This document shows, piece by piece, positions 50,723 through 59,306 of a DNA stretch of 64,000 nt. Source of the stretch: Hankyongella ginsenosidimutans (GTDB lineage: Bacteria; Pseudomonadota; Alphaproteobacteria; Sphingomonadales; Sphingomonadaceae); contig NZ_CP039704.1 of NCBI RefSeq assembly GCF_005144965.1, forward strand, positions 1,550,001 through 1,614,000. The letters run 5' to 3'. Positions within the stretch are counted from its first letter, which is position 1, and each line of letters begins with the position of its first letter. Below the pieces are notes generated by a model. The model did not search any database, was not told the DNA's origin, and worked only from the letters and a program-made list of their open reading frames with translations. The position numbers were made by a program, and so were the translations under genes.

Positions 50723-50755
50723 CGTCATTGCGAGGCAAAGCGCCTCGCAATGACG
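50723..50755. repeat. CGTCATTGCGAGG hairpin repeat
   Basis: CGTCATTGCGAGGC and GCCTCGCAATGACG pair perfectly around AAAGC. It belongs to the same CGTCATTGCGAGG element type as 58862 and 63501. It lies between the convergent metK and prmC genes and could act as a bidirectional stop without T-runs. Confidence 0.7.
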
Positions 50756-50761
50756 CGCGCG

Positions 50762-51617
50762 TCAAGCACCGGCGGCCTCCAGGCGCAGGCAGCGCGGACG
50801 CCCGCTGAGGTCGGGGATCAGGGTGGCGGCGAAACCGGCGTCCAGCGCCATGTCCATCAGAGCTGCGCTTTGCCCGGCGCCGAACTCAAACAGGACGACT
50901 CCGCCCGGCGCCAGGTGCCGCCCGACCTGCGGCAGCAGGGTGCGATAGGGTCGAGCCCGTCCGTACCGCCGTCAAGTGCGCTCAGCGGCTCGTACGCGGT
51001 GACATCCGGAGCAAGGGTCGCGAGATCGGCGCTGGGGATATAGGGCGGGTTGCTGACGATCAGATGAAAGCGCTCATCGGCGTGGACGGCCGCGAACCAG
51101 TCGCCCTGCCGCCAATCGATGCGGCCCGCGACGCCCAGATGCCCGCCGTTGGCGCGCGCGATCTCCAGCGCCGCCGCGCTGGCGTCGACGCCGACCCCTG
51201 CGCATCGCGGCGCTCGTGCAGCAGCGCGATCAGCAGACAGCCCGAGCCGACGCCAAGGTCGAGAATGCGCGGGCGCTCTACCGGCGCCAGCGCTTGCAGC
51301 CCGGCCTCGACCAGGGTCTCGCTGTCCGGCCGCGGGATGAGGGTCGCAGGCGAGACTTTGAAGTCCAGGCTCCAGAATTCGCGCAGACCAAGGATATGCG
51401 CCACCGGCTCCCGCCGCAGCCGGCGCGCCAGAAGAGCGGTGAAGCGCTTCTCGCTCGGGCCGTCGACCGCCAGCCGGTCCTGCCCGAGCAGCAGGATGTT
51501 GCGGGACATGCCCATGGCCTCCGCCAGCAGCAGCTCGGCGTCCAGGCGCGCGGTCTCGATGCCCACTGCTTCCAGGCCGACGCGCGCCTGACGCAGCGTC
51601 TCGCGGATGCCGGTCAA
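50762..51617 (-). CDS. prmC: Release factor glutamine methyltransferase (frame broken twice)
   Basis: SAM-dependent methylation of the Gln in the GGQ motif of RF1/RF2; about 285 residues. N-terminal helical domain ([20 protein letters not shown]), [34 protein letters not shown] loop [19 protein letters not shown] and the catalytic [14 protein letters not shown]. Ends [16 protein letters not shown]. Breaks near 51197 and 50955. TTG 51617 overlaps the prfA stop (TTGA), so its substrate gene is directly upstream and coupled. Confidence 0.93.
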
Positions 51618-52705
51618 GCCTGCTGGTCGTCGAGGGCGGCCAGCCGCTCGATCTGATCCTCGGCGATCAGCGCCGAGACCAGTTCATCCAGCCCGTCGCC
51701 GAGCAGAACCAGGTCCAGCTTGTGCAGAGTCAGGTTGATGCGATGGTCGGTCACGCGTCCCTGCGGGAAATTATAGGTGCGGATGCGCTCCGACCGGTCG
51801 CCGGAGCCGACCTGCAGTTTGCGATCAGACGCGCGGGCCGAGTCCAGCTTCTCGCGCTCCAGTTCGAACAGGCGCGCGCGCAGCACCTTCATCGCCTTGG
51901 CCTTGTTCTTGTGCTGGCTTTTCTCGTCCTGCTGGCTGACCACCAGCCCGGTCGGCAGGTGGGTGATGCGTACGGCGGAGTCGGTGGTGTTGACCGACTG
52001 GCCGCCCGGCCCCGACGAGCGGAACACGTCGATGCGCAGGTCCTTCTCGTCGATCTGGATGTCGACTTCCTCCGCCTCCGGCAGCACGGCGACGGTGGCG
52101 GCGGAGGTGTGGATGCGCCCGCTCGCCTCGGTCGCTGGCACGCGCTGCACCCGGTGCACGCCGCTTTCGAACTTCAGGCGCGCGAACACGCCGGCGCCGG
52201 TGATGCTGGCGACCACTTCCTTGAAGCCGCCCTGGTCGCTGTCCGACGCGCTGATGAGCTCCACCTGCCAGCCCCGCAACTGGGCGTAGCGCTGGTACAT
52301 GCGGAACAGATCGCCAGCGAACAGCGCCGCCTCGTCGCCGCCGGTGCCGGCGCGGATTTCCAGGATCGCCGATTTCTCGTCCGCGGCGTCCTTGGGCAGC
52401 AGCATGAGTTTGAGCGTGCGCTCGGCCTCGGGCAGGGCGTCCTTCAGGCTTTCCCACTCCTCGCGCGCCATCGTCCGCATGTCGGCGTCGGCGGTCGTGT
52501 CGCTGGCGAGCGCCTCGGCCTCTTTGAGTTCGGTCACGACCCGGGCGTAATGCTGCCCCGCCTCCACCACCGGCGTCAGCTCGGCATATTCCTTGGACAG
52601 CTTGACGAAGCGGTCCGACGGCAGGTTGGGGTCGACCATCGCCGCGGAGACTTCGGCATGGCGCGCCTGGATGCGCTCAAGGGTGGCGAGGGGAATCGTG
52701 CTCAT
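51614..52705 (-). CDS. prfA: Peptide chain release factor 1
   Basis: Intact, 363 residues; recognises UAA and UAG. The GGQ loop is [20 protein letters not shown]; the codon-recognition PxT tripeptide is PAT in [14 protein letters not shown], an accepted variant of PVT. Domain-1 coiled coil ([20 protein letters not shown]) and [20 protein letters not shown] are present. Operon order hisS-prfA-prmC on the minus strand, with 9 bases between hisS and prfA. Confidence 0.96.
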   Translation of the reverse strand: MSTIPLATLERIQARHAEVSAAMVDPNLPSDRFVKLSKEYAELTPVVEAGQHYARVVTELKEAEALASDTTADADMRTMAREEWESLKDALPEAERTLKLMLLPKDAADEKSAILEIRAGTGGDEAALFAGDLFRMYQRYAQLRGWQVELISASDSDQGGFKEVVASITGAGVFARLKFESGVHRVQRVPATEASGRIHTSAATVAVLPEAEEVDIQIDEKDLRIDVFRSSGPGGQSVNTTDSAVRITHLPTGLVVSQQDEKSQHKNKAKAMKVLRARLFELEREKLDSARASDRKLQVGSGDRSERIRTYNFPQGRVTDHRINLTLHKLDLVLLGDGLDELVSALIAEDQIERLAALDDQQA

Positions 52706-52714
52706 AGGCGCGTC

Positions 52715-53974
52715 TCAATCGCGATATTGCGCCAGCGCGTCAACCAGTGCGTCCTGCGGCACCAGGCGCTGTTCGCCGGTGCCAAGGTCCTTGACCGCCG
52801 CCTGCCCCGCCTTCAACTCGTCCTCGCCGACGATCACCGCAACCCGGCAGCCGAGCGCGCTCGCCCGTGCCATGCGCTTTTCATGGTGCCGCGGAACGCC
52901 TGGTCGACGCTGAAGCCGGCGCGGCGTAGCGCCGCCGTCAGCCCCAGCGCTGCGCTCTCGGCCGCCTCGCCCATCGGCACCACCGCGACCGCCAGCCCCT
53001 GCGCCGGTGGCACTGTGGCCAGCAACGCCAGTCGTTCGATGCCGCCCGCCCAGCCGACCGCTGGGGTCGGCGGGCCGCCGAGTTCGGCGATCAGGCCATC
53101 GTAACGCCCGCCGCCGATCACCGTGCCCTGCGCGCCGAGGTGCGTGGTCACGAACTCGAAGGCGGTGTGGGTGTAATAGTCCAGCCCGCGCACCAGCCGG
53201 GGTCGCGTACATAAGCGACCCCGGCCGCATCAAGTCCGGCGGTCAACCCGGCGAAGAACGCTGCGGCGTCCGCACTCAGGTACGGGTCGAGCACCGGCGC
53301 CTCCGCGACCACCGCCCGGTCGCCGGGCTCCTTGCTGTCGAGAATGCGCAAGGGTTGCGCTCCAGCCGCATCAGGCTGTCCTCGGACAGGTGCGCCTGAT
53401 GCCGCGTGAAGTGTGCGACCAGCGCCGCGCGGTACGCTACCCGGCTGGCGGGATCGCCCAGCGTGTTGATCCGCAGCTCGACCTTGTCGCCAAGCCCGAG
53501 CGCTGCCAGCAGATGCTGGGCGAGCGCGATCAGCTCGACATCGGCCTGCGGCCCCTCGACGCCGATGATCTCCGCATCGATCTGGTGGAATTGCCGGAAC
53601 CGGCCTTTCTGCGGCCGCTCGTAGCGGAACGCCGGGCCATGCGCTGCCAGCTTGAGCGGCGCGAACTGCTGCCAGCCGTTCGAGAGGTAGGCGCGGCACA
53701 GGCCGGCGGTGAATTCCGGGCGCAGGGTCAAGGACTCGCCGCCGCGATCCTCGAACGAATACATTTCCTTGGCGACGACATCGGTGGTCTCGCCGATGCC
53801 GCGGGCGAACAGCTCCGTGAACTCGAAGATCGGCACGTCGACCGGCTGGAAGCCATAGCGCCGGCTCAGGGCCTTGAAGGTGTCGACCACGTGCCAGAAG
53901 CCGCGCGCATCGTCGCCGAACAGATCGTGGGTGCCGCGCACAGGCTGCAGGCGGCTCAAGGGTTTCTCGCTCAT
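52715..53974 (-). CDS. hisS: Histidyl-tRNA synthetase (frame-broken)
   Basis: Class II synthetase, about 420 residues. Motif 1 and start: [18 protein letters not shown]; motif 2: [20 protein letters not shown] and [20 protein letters not shown]; histidine-binding [20 protein letters not shown] and [14 protein letters not shown]; motif 3: [15 protein letters not shown]. Anticodon-binding domain with [10 protein letters not shown] and [12 protein letters not shown]. Breaks near 53352 (CCCC read as CCC), 53205 and 52885. Start ATG 53974. First gene of hisS-prfA-prmC. Confidence 0.94.
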
Positions 53975-54022
53975 GCGGCTGCGCTAGAGCATTTCTGCAC
54001 TGAACGAAAGAGCGCCGCTGCG

Positions 54023-54382
54023 CTACTGCGCGCGGTCTCGCCGCAGCAGGTAGCGGCCCTGGGTGTAGCCGTCGAAGAGATCCTCGATCGCCGGGTGGTG
54101 CAAAGGGTCCTCGCTTTCGTCCGGCACCAGGTTCTGCTGGCTGACATAGGCGATGTAGGTCGCCTGATCGTTCTCGGCGAGCAGGTGATAGAAGGGCTGT
54201 TCCTTGCTCGGGCGGATTTCCTCGGGGATCGCCTGATACCATTCGTCGGTGTTGGCGAAGGTCGGGTCCACGTCGAAAATCACGCCGCGAAACGGCAGCA
54301 GCCGGTGGCGCACCACCTGGCCGATGTTGAAGACGATCGGGGCTTCGCCGGCAGGCGGCGCACCATACTGGGTCTGGCACAT
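54023..54382 (-). CDS. hspQ: Heat shock protein HspQ / hemimethylated-DNA-binding-like protein
   Basis: Intact, 119 residues. Core words are IGQVVRHRLLPFRGVIFDVD, PTFANTDEWYQAIPEEIRP and QPFYHLLAENDQATYIAYVS, QQNLVPDESEDPLHHP, the YccV/HspQ signature. Known in enterobacteria as an adaptor that influences Lon. Start at ATG 54382; a GTG four codons earlier is possible. Just upstream of hisS on the same strand, with a 48-base gap. Confidence 0.92.
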   Translation of the reverse strand: MCQTQYGAPPAGEAPIVFNIGQVVRHRLLPFRGVIFDVDPTFANTDEWYQAIPEEIRPSKEQPFYHLLAENDQATYIAYVSQQNLVPDESEDPLHHPAIEDLFDGYTQGRYLLRRDRAQ

Positions 54383-54575
54383 AAAAGCGTCCACTTTGTG
54401 GCGGGCAGGCGCGACTCACCTGCCCATGTCCCAGCATGTAGGATTGCGATGCTGCTTGTGAAGCCCCACCCTTGCATTCGCTGCGCCGGACGCGCCGGAG
54501 CGGTCGTTTGCGCAGTTCATTTTGTATTGGCATTTGCACCGGCTTCTGCTTATGGTCCGCGCCCGTCGCTGGGCC

Positions 54576-54664
54576 GGAGAGCTGGCTGAGTGGTCGAAAG
54601 CACCGCACTCGAAATGCGGCATACGGGCGACCGTATCGAGGGTTCGAATCCTCGCTCTCCTCCA
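54576..54664 (+). tRNA. tRNA-Ser(CGA)
   Basis: Acceptor arms GGAGAGC and GCTCTCC pair fully; CCA is encoded after T73. Anticodon arm CCGCA, loop CTCGAAA, TGCGG gives anticodon CGA, reading UCG. A long variable arm (ATACGGGCGACCGTAT) is typical of serine tRNAs. The T arm reads GAGGG, TTCGAAT, CCTC: the 3' strand is one C short of the CCCTC needed to pair, fitting the homopolymer losses seen in neighbouring genes. Confidence 0.9.
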
Positions 54665-54681
54665 GCGTCGCGCTTAGACCA

Positions 54682-54738
54682 TGATTCACGCCCTCGGTTG
54701 AAGCACATATGCTTCAACCTCAACCGCTCAGGCTCTCG
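54682..54738. repeat. Dispersed repeat family B, copy 2
   Basis: TGATTCACGCCCTCGGTTG, AAGCACATATGCTTCAACC, TCAACCGCTCAGGCTCTCG. The hairpin GGTTGAAGCA/TGCTTCAACC is perfect here. It starts 18 bases after tRNA-Ser and its right third forms the last codons of the minus-strand gene that ends at 54720. Confidence 0.8.
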
Positions 54739-55827
54739 CCCTCGTCGATTGCGATCACCCGCTTGATCTCGTCGGTCCTGAAGCCGAGTGCCGCCGGGCG
54801 GCGCACCCCGGCAGCACGCCGACATCATAGAGTTCGCGCACCACGCCCTCGATGCGCACCCAGTGCGCCATGTCGCCGGTCGCAAGGTCAATCACTGCCA
54901 GCCCGCAGCGCGGTTCCACGTCGCGGGCGGCAAGCGCTGCGTCGATCGGCAGGCCGCTGAAGGTGCGGCTCTCGCGCGGCAGCGACAGGCCGATGACCGC
55001 ATGGCCGCCGACGAACGCCAGCCCGCGCGCAAAGCCGGGCAGGAAGGCGACCGGCACGAACCGGCCACTGGCCAGGTCCACCGTGCCGAACTCGCCGGTG
55101 CCGGAGTTGAGCAGCCACAGCCGCCCGTCATGCCAGCGCGGCGAGTGCGGCATGGAGAGCCCGTCTGCCACCACCGCGCCGTCCGGCACAGCGATCACCA
55201 CGCCGCCATCGACCCGCCGGTCGCGCCAGCCATCCGCCACGTCCGAGCGCGAGACGGCGGTGACATAGCGCGGCGCGCCCTCGACCAGCGCCACGCCGTT
55301 CAGGTGGCAGCGGTCCTCGGCGGCCAGGCGCGAGATGAACGGCGGCCGCCACAGCGGCCTGAAACTGTAGCCGGGGCTGACGGTCGCCAGGCAGCCGAAC
55401 AGGGTGTTGACGAACAGCGGCGCGCCATCGGCCCCGAAGCCGATGTCGTGGATGTCGCAGTCGCCGGTGATCCAGGCCTGATGCGGCACGAACAGCGCGT
55501 CATGGCCGGAGGGTCCTGCTCGCCGGGCGGGATGACATTGTCGAGCCGCAACAGCTGATATTCGCTGGCCAGCAGCAGGCTGCGGCCATCATCGCTGACG
55601 CCCAGCCCCATGCAGCGGGCGAAGCTGCGCTCGAACACCGCGAGCTTGCCGTCCGGCTTCACCCCCAGCAGGAACAGCTTGCCGGCCTGGTAGGTGGTGA
55701 AGGCCAGCCCGCCGCCGGTGCGCCCCAGCCACTGCGGGAAATGGCGCGAGGTGGTGAGTGCAAAGGCGGGTTCGGTGGGTGACGCCACAGGGGATGCAGG
55801 CGGCGATGGCGGCAGGGGAGTGTCCAT
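54720..55827 (-). CDS. TIGR03032-like beta-propeller protein (frame broken twice)
   Basis: About 369 residues. FALTTSRHFPQWLGRTGGGL, AFTTYQAGKLFLLGVKPDG, FERSFARCMGLGVSDDGRSL, LFVPHQAWITGDCDIHDIGF, FVNTLFGCLATVSPGYSFRP, CHLNGVALVEGAPRYVTAVS, MPHSPRWHDGRLWLLNSGTG and ELYDVGVLPGVRRPAALGFR follow the TIGR03032 family, a six-bladed-looking protein of unknown function. Breaks near 55512 and 54805. No signal peptide; the N-terminus is Pro/Ser-rich. The C-terminal six residues (GESLSG) are encoded by repeat B, so the repeat supplied the current stop codon. Confidence 0.8.
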
Positions 55828-56184
55828 GGGATGCGCTTCCGAGTTGATGCGATCATGCGCTTGCGAAAGCGCATGGCATCGTTGAGGTCGTCATTGCAAG
55901 CGGCTGTGAGCGAGGCGGCAATCCAAATATTCTGTTGATATTCGCGCGCAAGTCCCTGGATCGCTCCGGCGGCACCGCAGCCTCAAGGTGGCACGATTAT
56001 CAAAATATGTCAACGGGATAACACCATTGTGAGCGTCTGCAAACAGCACAGACACCGCCACGCGCTGCGCGCGAAGCTTTACTCGCCGAGTGCCCGTATG
56101 AGTCATTATAGTGTCATACAATCTTGCTAATTTTTGGCTAACAGTTCATTACTCGCGGTAAGCGAGTGCAGCAGAGGTTTCGTC
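55828..56184 (+). other. Intergenic, upstream region of the first FG-GAP/RTX gene
   Basis: About 357 bases without a gene, AT-richer than average toward the right. It holds an imperfect palindrome GTATGAGTCATTATAGTGTC...ATAC (56096-56119) and a hairpin ACTCGC-GGTAA-GCGAGT (56151-56167) just before the ribosome site AGAGG. Either could be regulatory; no consensus promoter is obvious. Confidence 0.4.
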
Positions 56185-58822
56185 ATGTCAAATATTTACT
56201 TAAGCTCACTCACGCCCGCGCAAGGCTTTAAAATTATCGGCGAACCGGATTTTTACTACACCGGCTCGAGCGTCTCCAACGCTGGTGACGTTAACGGTGA
56301 CGGCTTCGACGACCTGATTGTCGGCGGTGCAAATGGTGGTTACTATCTTCGCCGTCCCTATAACGAAGTCCCTCGTTTTGAGAGCGTTGGTGCTGCCTAT
56401 GTCATCTATGGACGTAGCGATCCGAATCGGACACGTGGGCCGCTCGACCTAGAAAACCTCTCAGTAGCCGATGGCTTCAAGGTAATCGGAGATATTACCG
56501 CTGATTACGATGGGGATGGGGCGGGGCGCAGCGTGTCTAGCGCGGGTGATTTCAATGGTGATGGTATTGATGACCTGATCGTCGGCGCACGTTTAACGGA
56601 AGTCGATAGGGGACGGCCTATGTCATTTACGGTCGCACGGGCACTCGTGGGCCGCTTGTCGATCTTTCTTCCCTCAACTTCGGCGGTTTCGAGATTATCG
56701 GCGAAGCGAGATATGATTTCGCGGGGGCAGTGTCTCCAGCGCCGGGGACGTCAACGGCGACGGCCTCGACGACCTCATCGTCGGCGCATCTGGCAACGAC
56801 GCTGGTGGCGCCGTTGCTGGTGCTGCTTATGTTATCTACGGTCGGACCGGCACCTCCACTAGGCCCGTCAACCTGGCCAGAATTACAGCCGCTGAAGGCT
56901 TCCGCATCATCGGCGATGCGGCGGGTGATTTTGCGGGCGAAGTGTCCAATGCCGGGGACGTCAACGGCGACGGCATCGACGATTTGATCGTTGGCGCAAC
57001 TGGCAACGACGCAGGTGGCACCGATGCCGGCGCGGCTTATGTGGTCTATGGGCGTAGCGGCGGCCGCAGCAACCTAGACCTGTCCACCCTCACTGCGGCA
57101 GACGGCTTCCGCATTATCGGCGATGCGGCGGGTGACCGTGCAGGCTACAGCGTCTCCAACGCCGGAGACGTCAACGGCGACGGCATCGACGACCTGATTG
57201 TTGGGTCACCTTACATCAATGCTGACGGCTTTCGTGCCGGCGCGGCCTATGTGATCTACGGGCGCAGCGGCGGGCGTAGCGACCTCGACCTGACCAGTCT
57301 CAGCGCCGCCGACGGCTTCAGGATCATCGGCGATGTGGCGGGCGACGAAGCGGGCTACAGCGTCTCCGTAGCGGGGACATCAACGGCGACGGCATCGACG
57401 ACCTGATCGTCGGGGCCTCGCAACTACGCCGGCGCTTCTCAAGCTGGCGCTGCCTATGTGGTCTACGGGCGCAGCGGCGGGCGCAGCGACATCGACTTGA
57501 CCAACCTCACCGCAGCAGACGGCTTCATCATCATCGGCGATTCGCTGGCTGCCGTTGTGGGCTTTAGTGTCTCCAATGCCGGGGACGTCAACGGTGACGG
57601 CATCGATGACCTCATCGTCGGCTCGCGCTACGAAGGGGCCTATGTGATCTACGGGACCAATACTGCGCCGGTCATCACCTCGAACGGCGGTGGCGAGAGC
57701 GCCGTGATCAACGTCGTCGAGAATGTGACCGCTGTCACCACGGTGGTGACCAATGAAGCCCGCCTGACCTACAGCATAACCGGCGGCGCGGACGCTGCCC
57801 GCTTCAGCATCGACGCTGCGACCGGGGCGCTGGCGTTTGTTGCCGCGCCAAACTTTGAGGCGCCGGGCGACTTAGATAGAGACAATGTTTATCAGGTGGT
57901 CGTCCGCGCGACCGACGCCAGTGGTCTGTTTGACGAACAGGCGCTGTCCGTATCGGTCCTGGACCTGGCCGAGACGGGTACGAACGGGGATGATACCCTG
58001 ACTGGCGGCGACGGCGACGACCGCCTGGAGGGGCTGAACGGCAACGACACCCTGATCGGCGGGGCTGGCAACGATAATCTGTTCGGCGGCAACCGCAACG
58101 ACACGCTGTTCGGCGGGATTGGCAACGACAGCCTCTTTGGCCAGGAGAGCAATGACATACTTGTTGGCGGCCTTGGCAGCGATGTCCTGAACGGCGGCAG
58201 CGGCCTAAACGACACCGCCGACTACCGCTTCCTGGATTTTGGCGTGCTCGATACCGCGGGCCTCACCGCCAGCCTGCGCGATCCGAGCGCCAACAGGGGC
58301 GCGGCGCAGGGCGACACCTACATCGATGTGGAAAATCTCTCCGGCACCGATTTGCGCGATATCCTGATCGGCGACAGCGGTGCCAACAGCCTGTTCGGCA
58401 ACGGCGGCGACGACCGCCTGGAAGGCTGGGAAGGCAACGACTTCCTGTATGGCGGCGAGGGCAACGACCAGCTGCTGGGTGGCAACAATACCGATCTGCT
58501 CGATGGCGGGAACGGCAACGACATCTTGGGCGGCGGTGCCAGCAACGACACCCTGACCGGCGGTGCGGGCAACGACTCGCTCGATGGTGGCACCGGTCGT
58601 GATACCGCCAGCTTTGCAGGCGACCTGTCCAACTTCGACATCGCCCAGGTCGGCACCAGCATCGTGGTCACCGACCTGACCGGCACGGAAGGCGTGGACA
58701 CGGTCTCCAACGTCGAGCAGTTCGCGTTTGCCGGCGTGGTCTATTCGGTCAACAGCCTGGTAGGCCCGGCCACGATCAGCGGCTTGGTCTACGAGTTCGG
58801 TCAGTCCCATCAGATCGCCTGA
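56185..58822 (+). CDS. FG-GAP propeller / cadherin-like / RTX protein 1 (frame-broken)
   Basis: Large secreted adhesin-like protein, about 880 residues, no Sec signal; the C-terminal RTX region suggests type I secretion. Start ATG 56185 behind AGAGGTTTCGTC. Seven FG-GAP blades of about 65 residues, each with the calcium loop of the type [20 protein letters not shown] and [12 protein letters not shown]: one full seven-bladed propeller. Next a cadherin-like module ([40 protein letters not shown]), then RTX nonapeptides ([40 protein letters not shown]) and a C-terminal domain ([16 protein letters not shown]). Breaks near 56617, 56720, 56940, 57373 and 57420. The last 1.2 kb is duplicated in protein 2. 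Confidence 0.85.
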
Positions 58823-58857
58823 GGCTGATCGAATGAGAGTCTGTCCGCTCCAGGCGG

Positions 58858-58962
58858 AATCGTCATTGCGAGGCGCTTGCGCCGAGGCAATCCAGGAACA
58901 TCTGTGTTTCCATGGATCGCCACGCGCCTGCGGCGCTCGCGATGACGGCTGCGTCTCACTTT
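58858..58962. repeat. CGTCATTGCGAGG-type palindromic repeat (left copy)
   Basis: CGTCATTGCGAGGCGCTTGC at the left and GCGGCGCTCGCGATGACG at the right are inverted ends of an element of about 100 bases. The identical copy at 63497-63601 belongs to the long direct repeat; a short relative is at 50723-50755. Confidence 0.7.
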
Positions 58963-59021
58963 AAACAGGACAGGCATAAGCGGGGCGGCCTTTTCCCTTC
59001 CTGCCTGAGCGCGGGGCAGCG

Positions 59022-59154
59022 TCACACTGCGACCATGGTGCCATAGGGCGGCACGTGCTTCGGCCATTCGGAGACAGGCAGGCCGTCGCGCAGGCCGAGC
59101 AGCGCCGCAATCGGCCCGCCGTGGGTGACGACCAGGGTCGGGCGGGTGAGCGCG
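59022..59154 (-). pseudogene. Duplicated 3' fragment of histidine phosphatase gene
   Basis: Encodes LTRPTLVVTHGGPIAALLGL, RDGLPVSEWPKHVPPYGTMV, AV and stop, identical to the end of the gene at 63661-64000. Upstream of 59154 homology ceases and the sequence becomes MTEPAFA, so only the last 44 codons were carried by the duplication. Not expected to be functional. The gap from 59155 to 59306 holds no other gene. Confidence 0.85.
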
Positions 59155-59306
59155 AAGGCGGGTTCGGTCATGGGGTTCTCGGCTGGCAGAAAAGCTGCGG
59201 CTGCATAGCGCCTTGTCACGCTGGTGTCATGGATGATCGTTAGAAGTATGATTAACGAATGATTATGCGCCTTCTGGGTGCATTTTATTGCTATGAGGGG
59301 CTTTGC

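Larger units (their letters stand above)
57635..59154. repeat. 1.52-kb direct repeat, left copy
   Basis: Matches 62274-63793 at a constant offset of 4639 bases with no insertion or deletion. Differences are clustered in the first 500 bases; from about 58140 onward the copies are almost identical, including the noncoding stretch after the stop codon and the phosphatase fragment. Confidence 0.95.

Noticed and set aside
53986-54020. Third copy of repeat family A (TAGAGCATTTC, AAAGAGCG)
   Set aside because: Only the outer few bases resemble the element and the body is missing; too weak to call.
53148-54689. 513-codon minus-strand frame across hisS, hspQ and tRNA-Ser
   Set aside because: The hisS and hspQ proteins are recognised in other frames and the tRNA lies inside it.
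54576-54738. Genomic-island integration at tRNA-Ser
   Set aside because: The sequence behind the tRNA is a dispersed repeat also present away from tRNAs; no integrase and no repeat of the tRNA 3' end was found.
57960-58620. Regular short repeats that could suggest a CRISPR array
   Set aside because: They are 27-bp coding units of RTX nonapeptides in frame with the protein, without constant spacers; no cas genes nearby.
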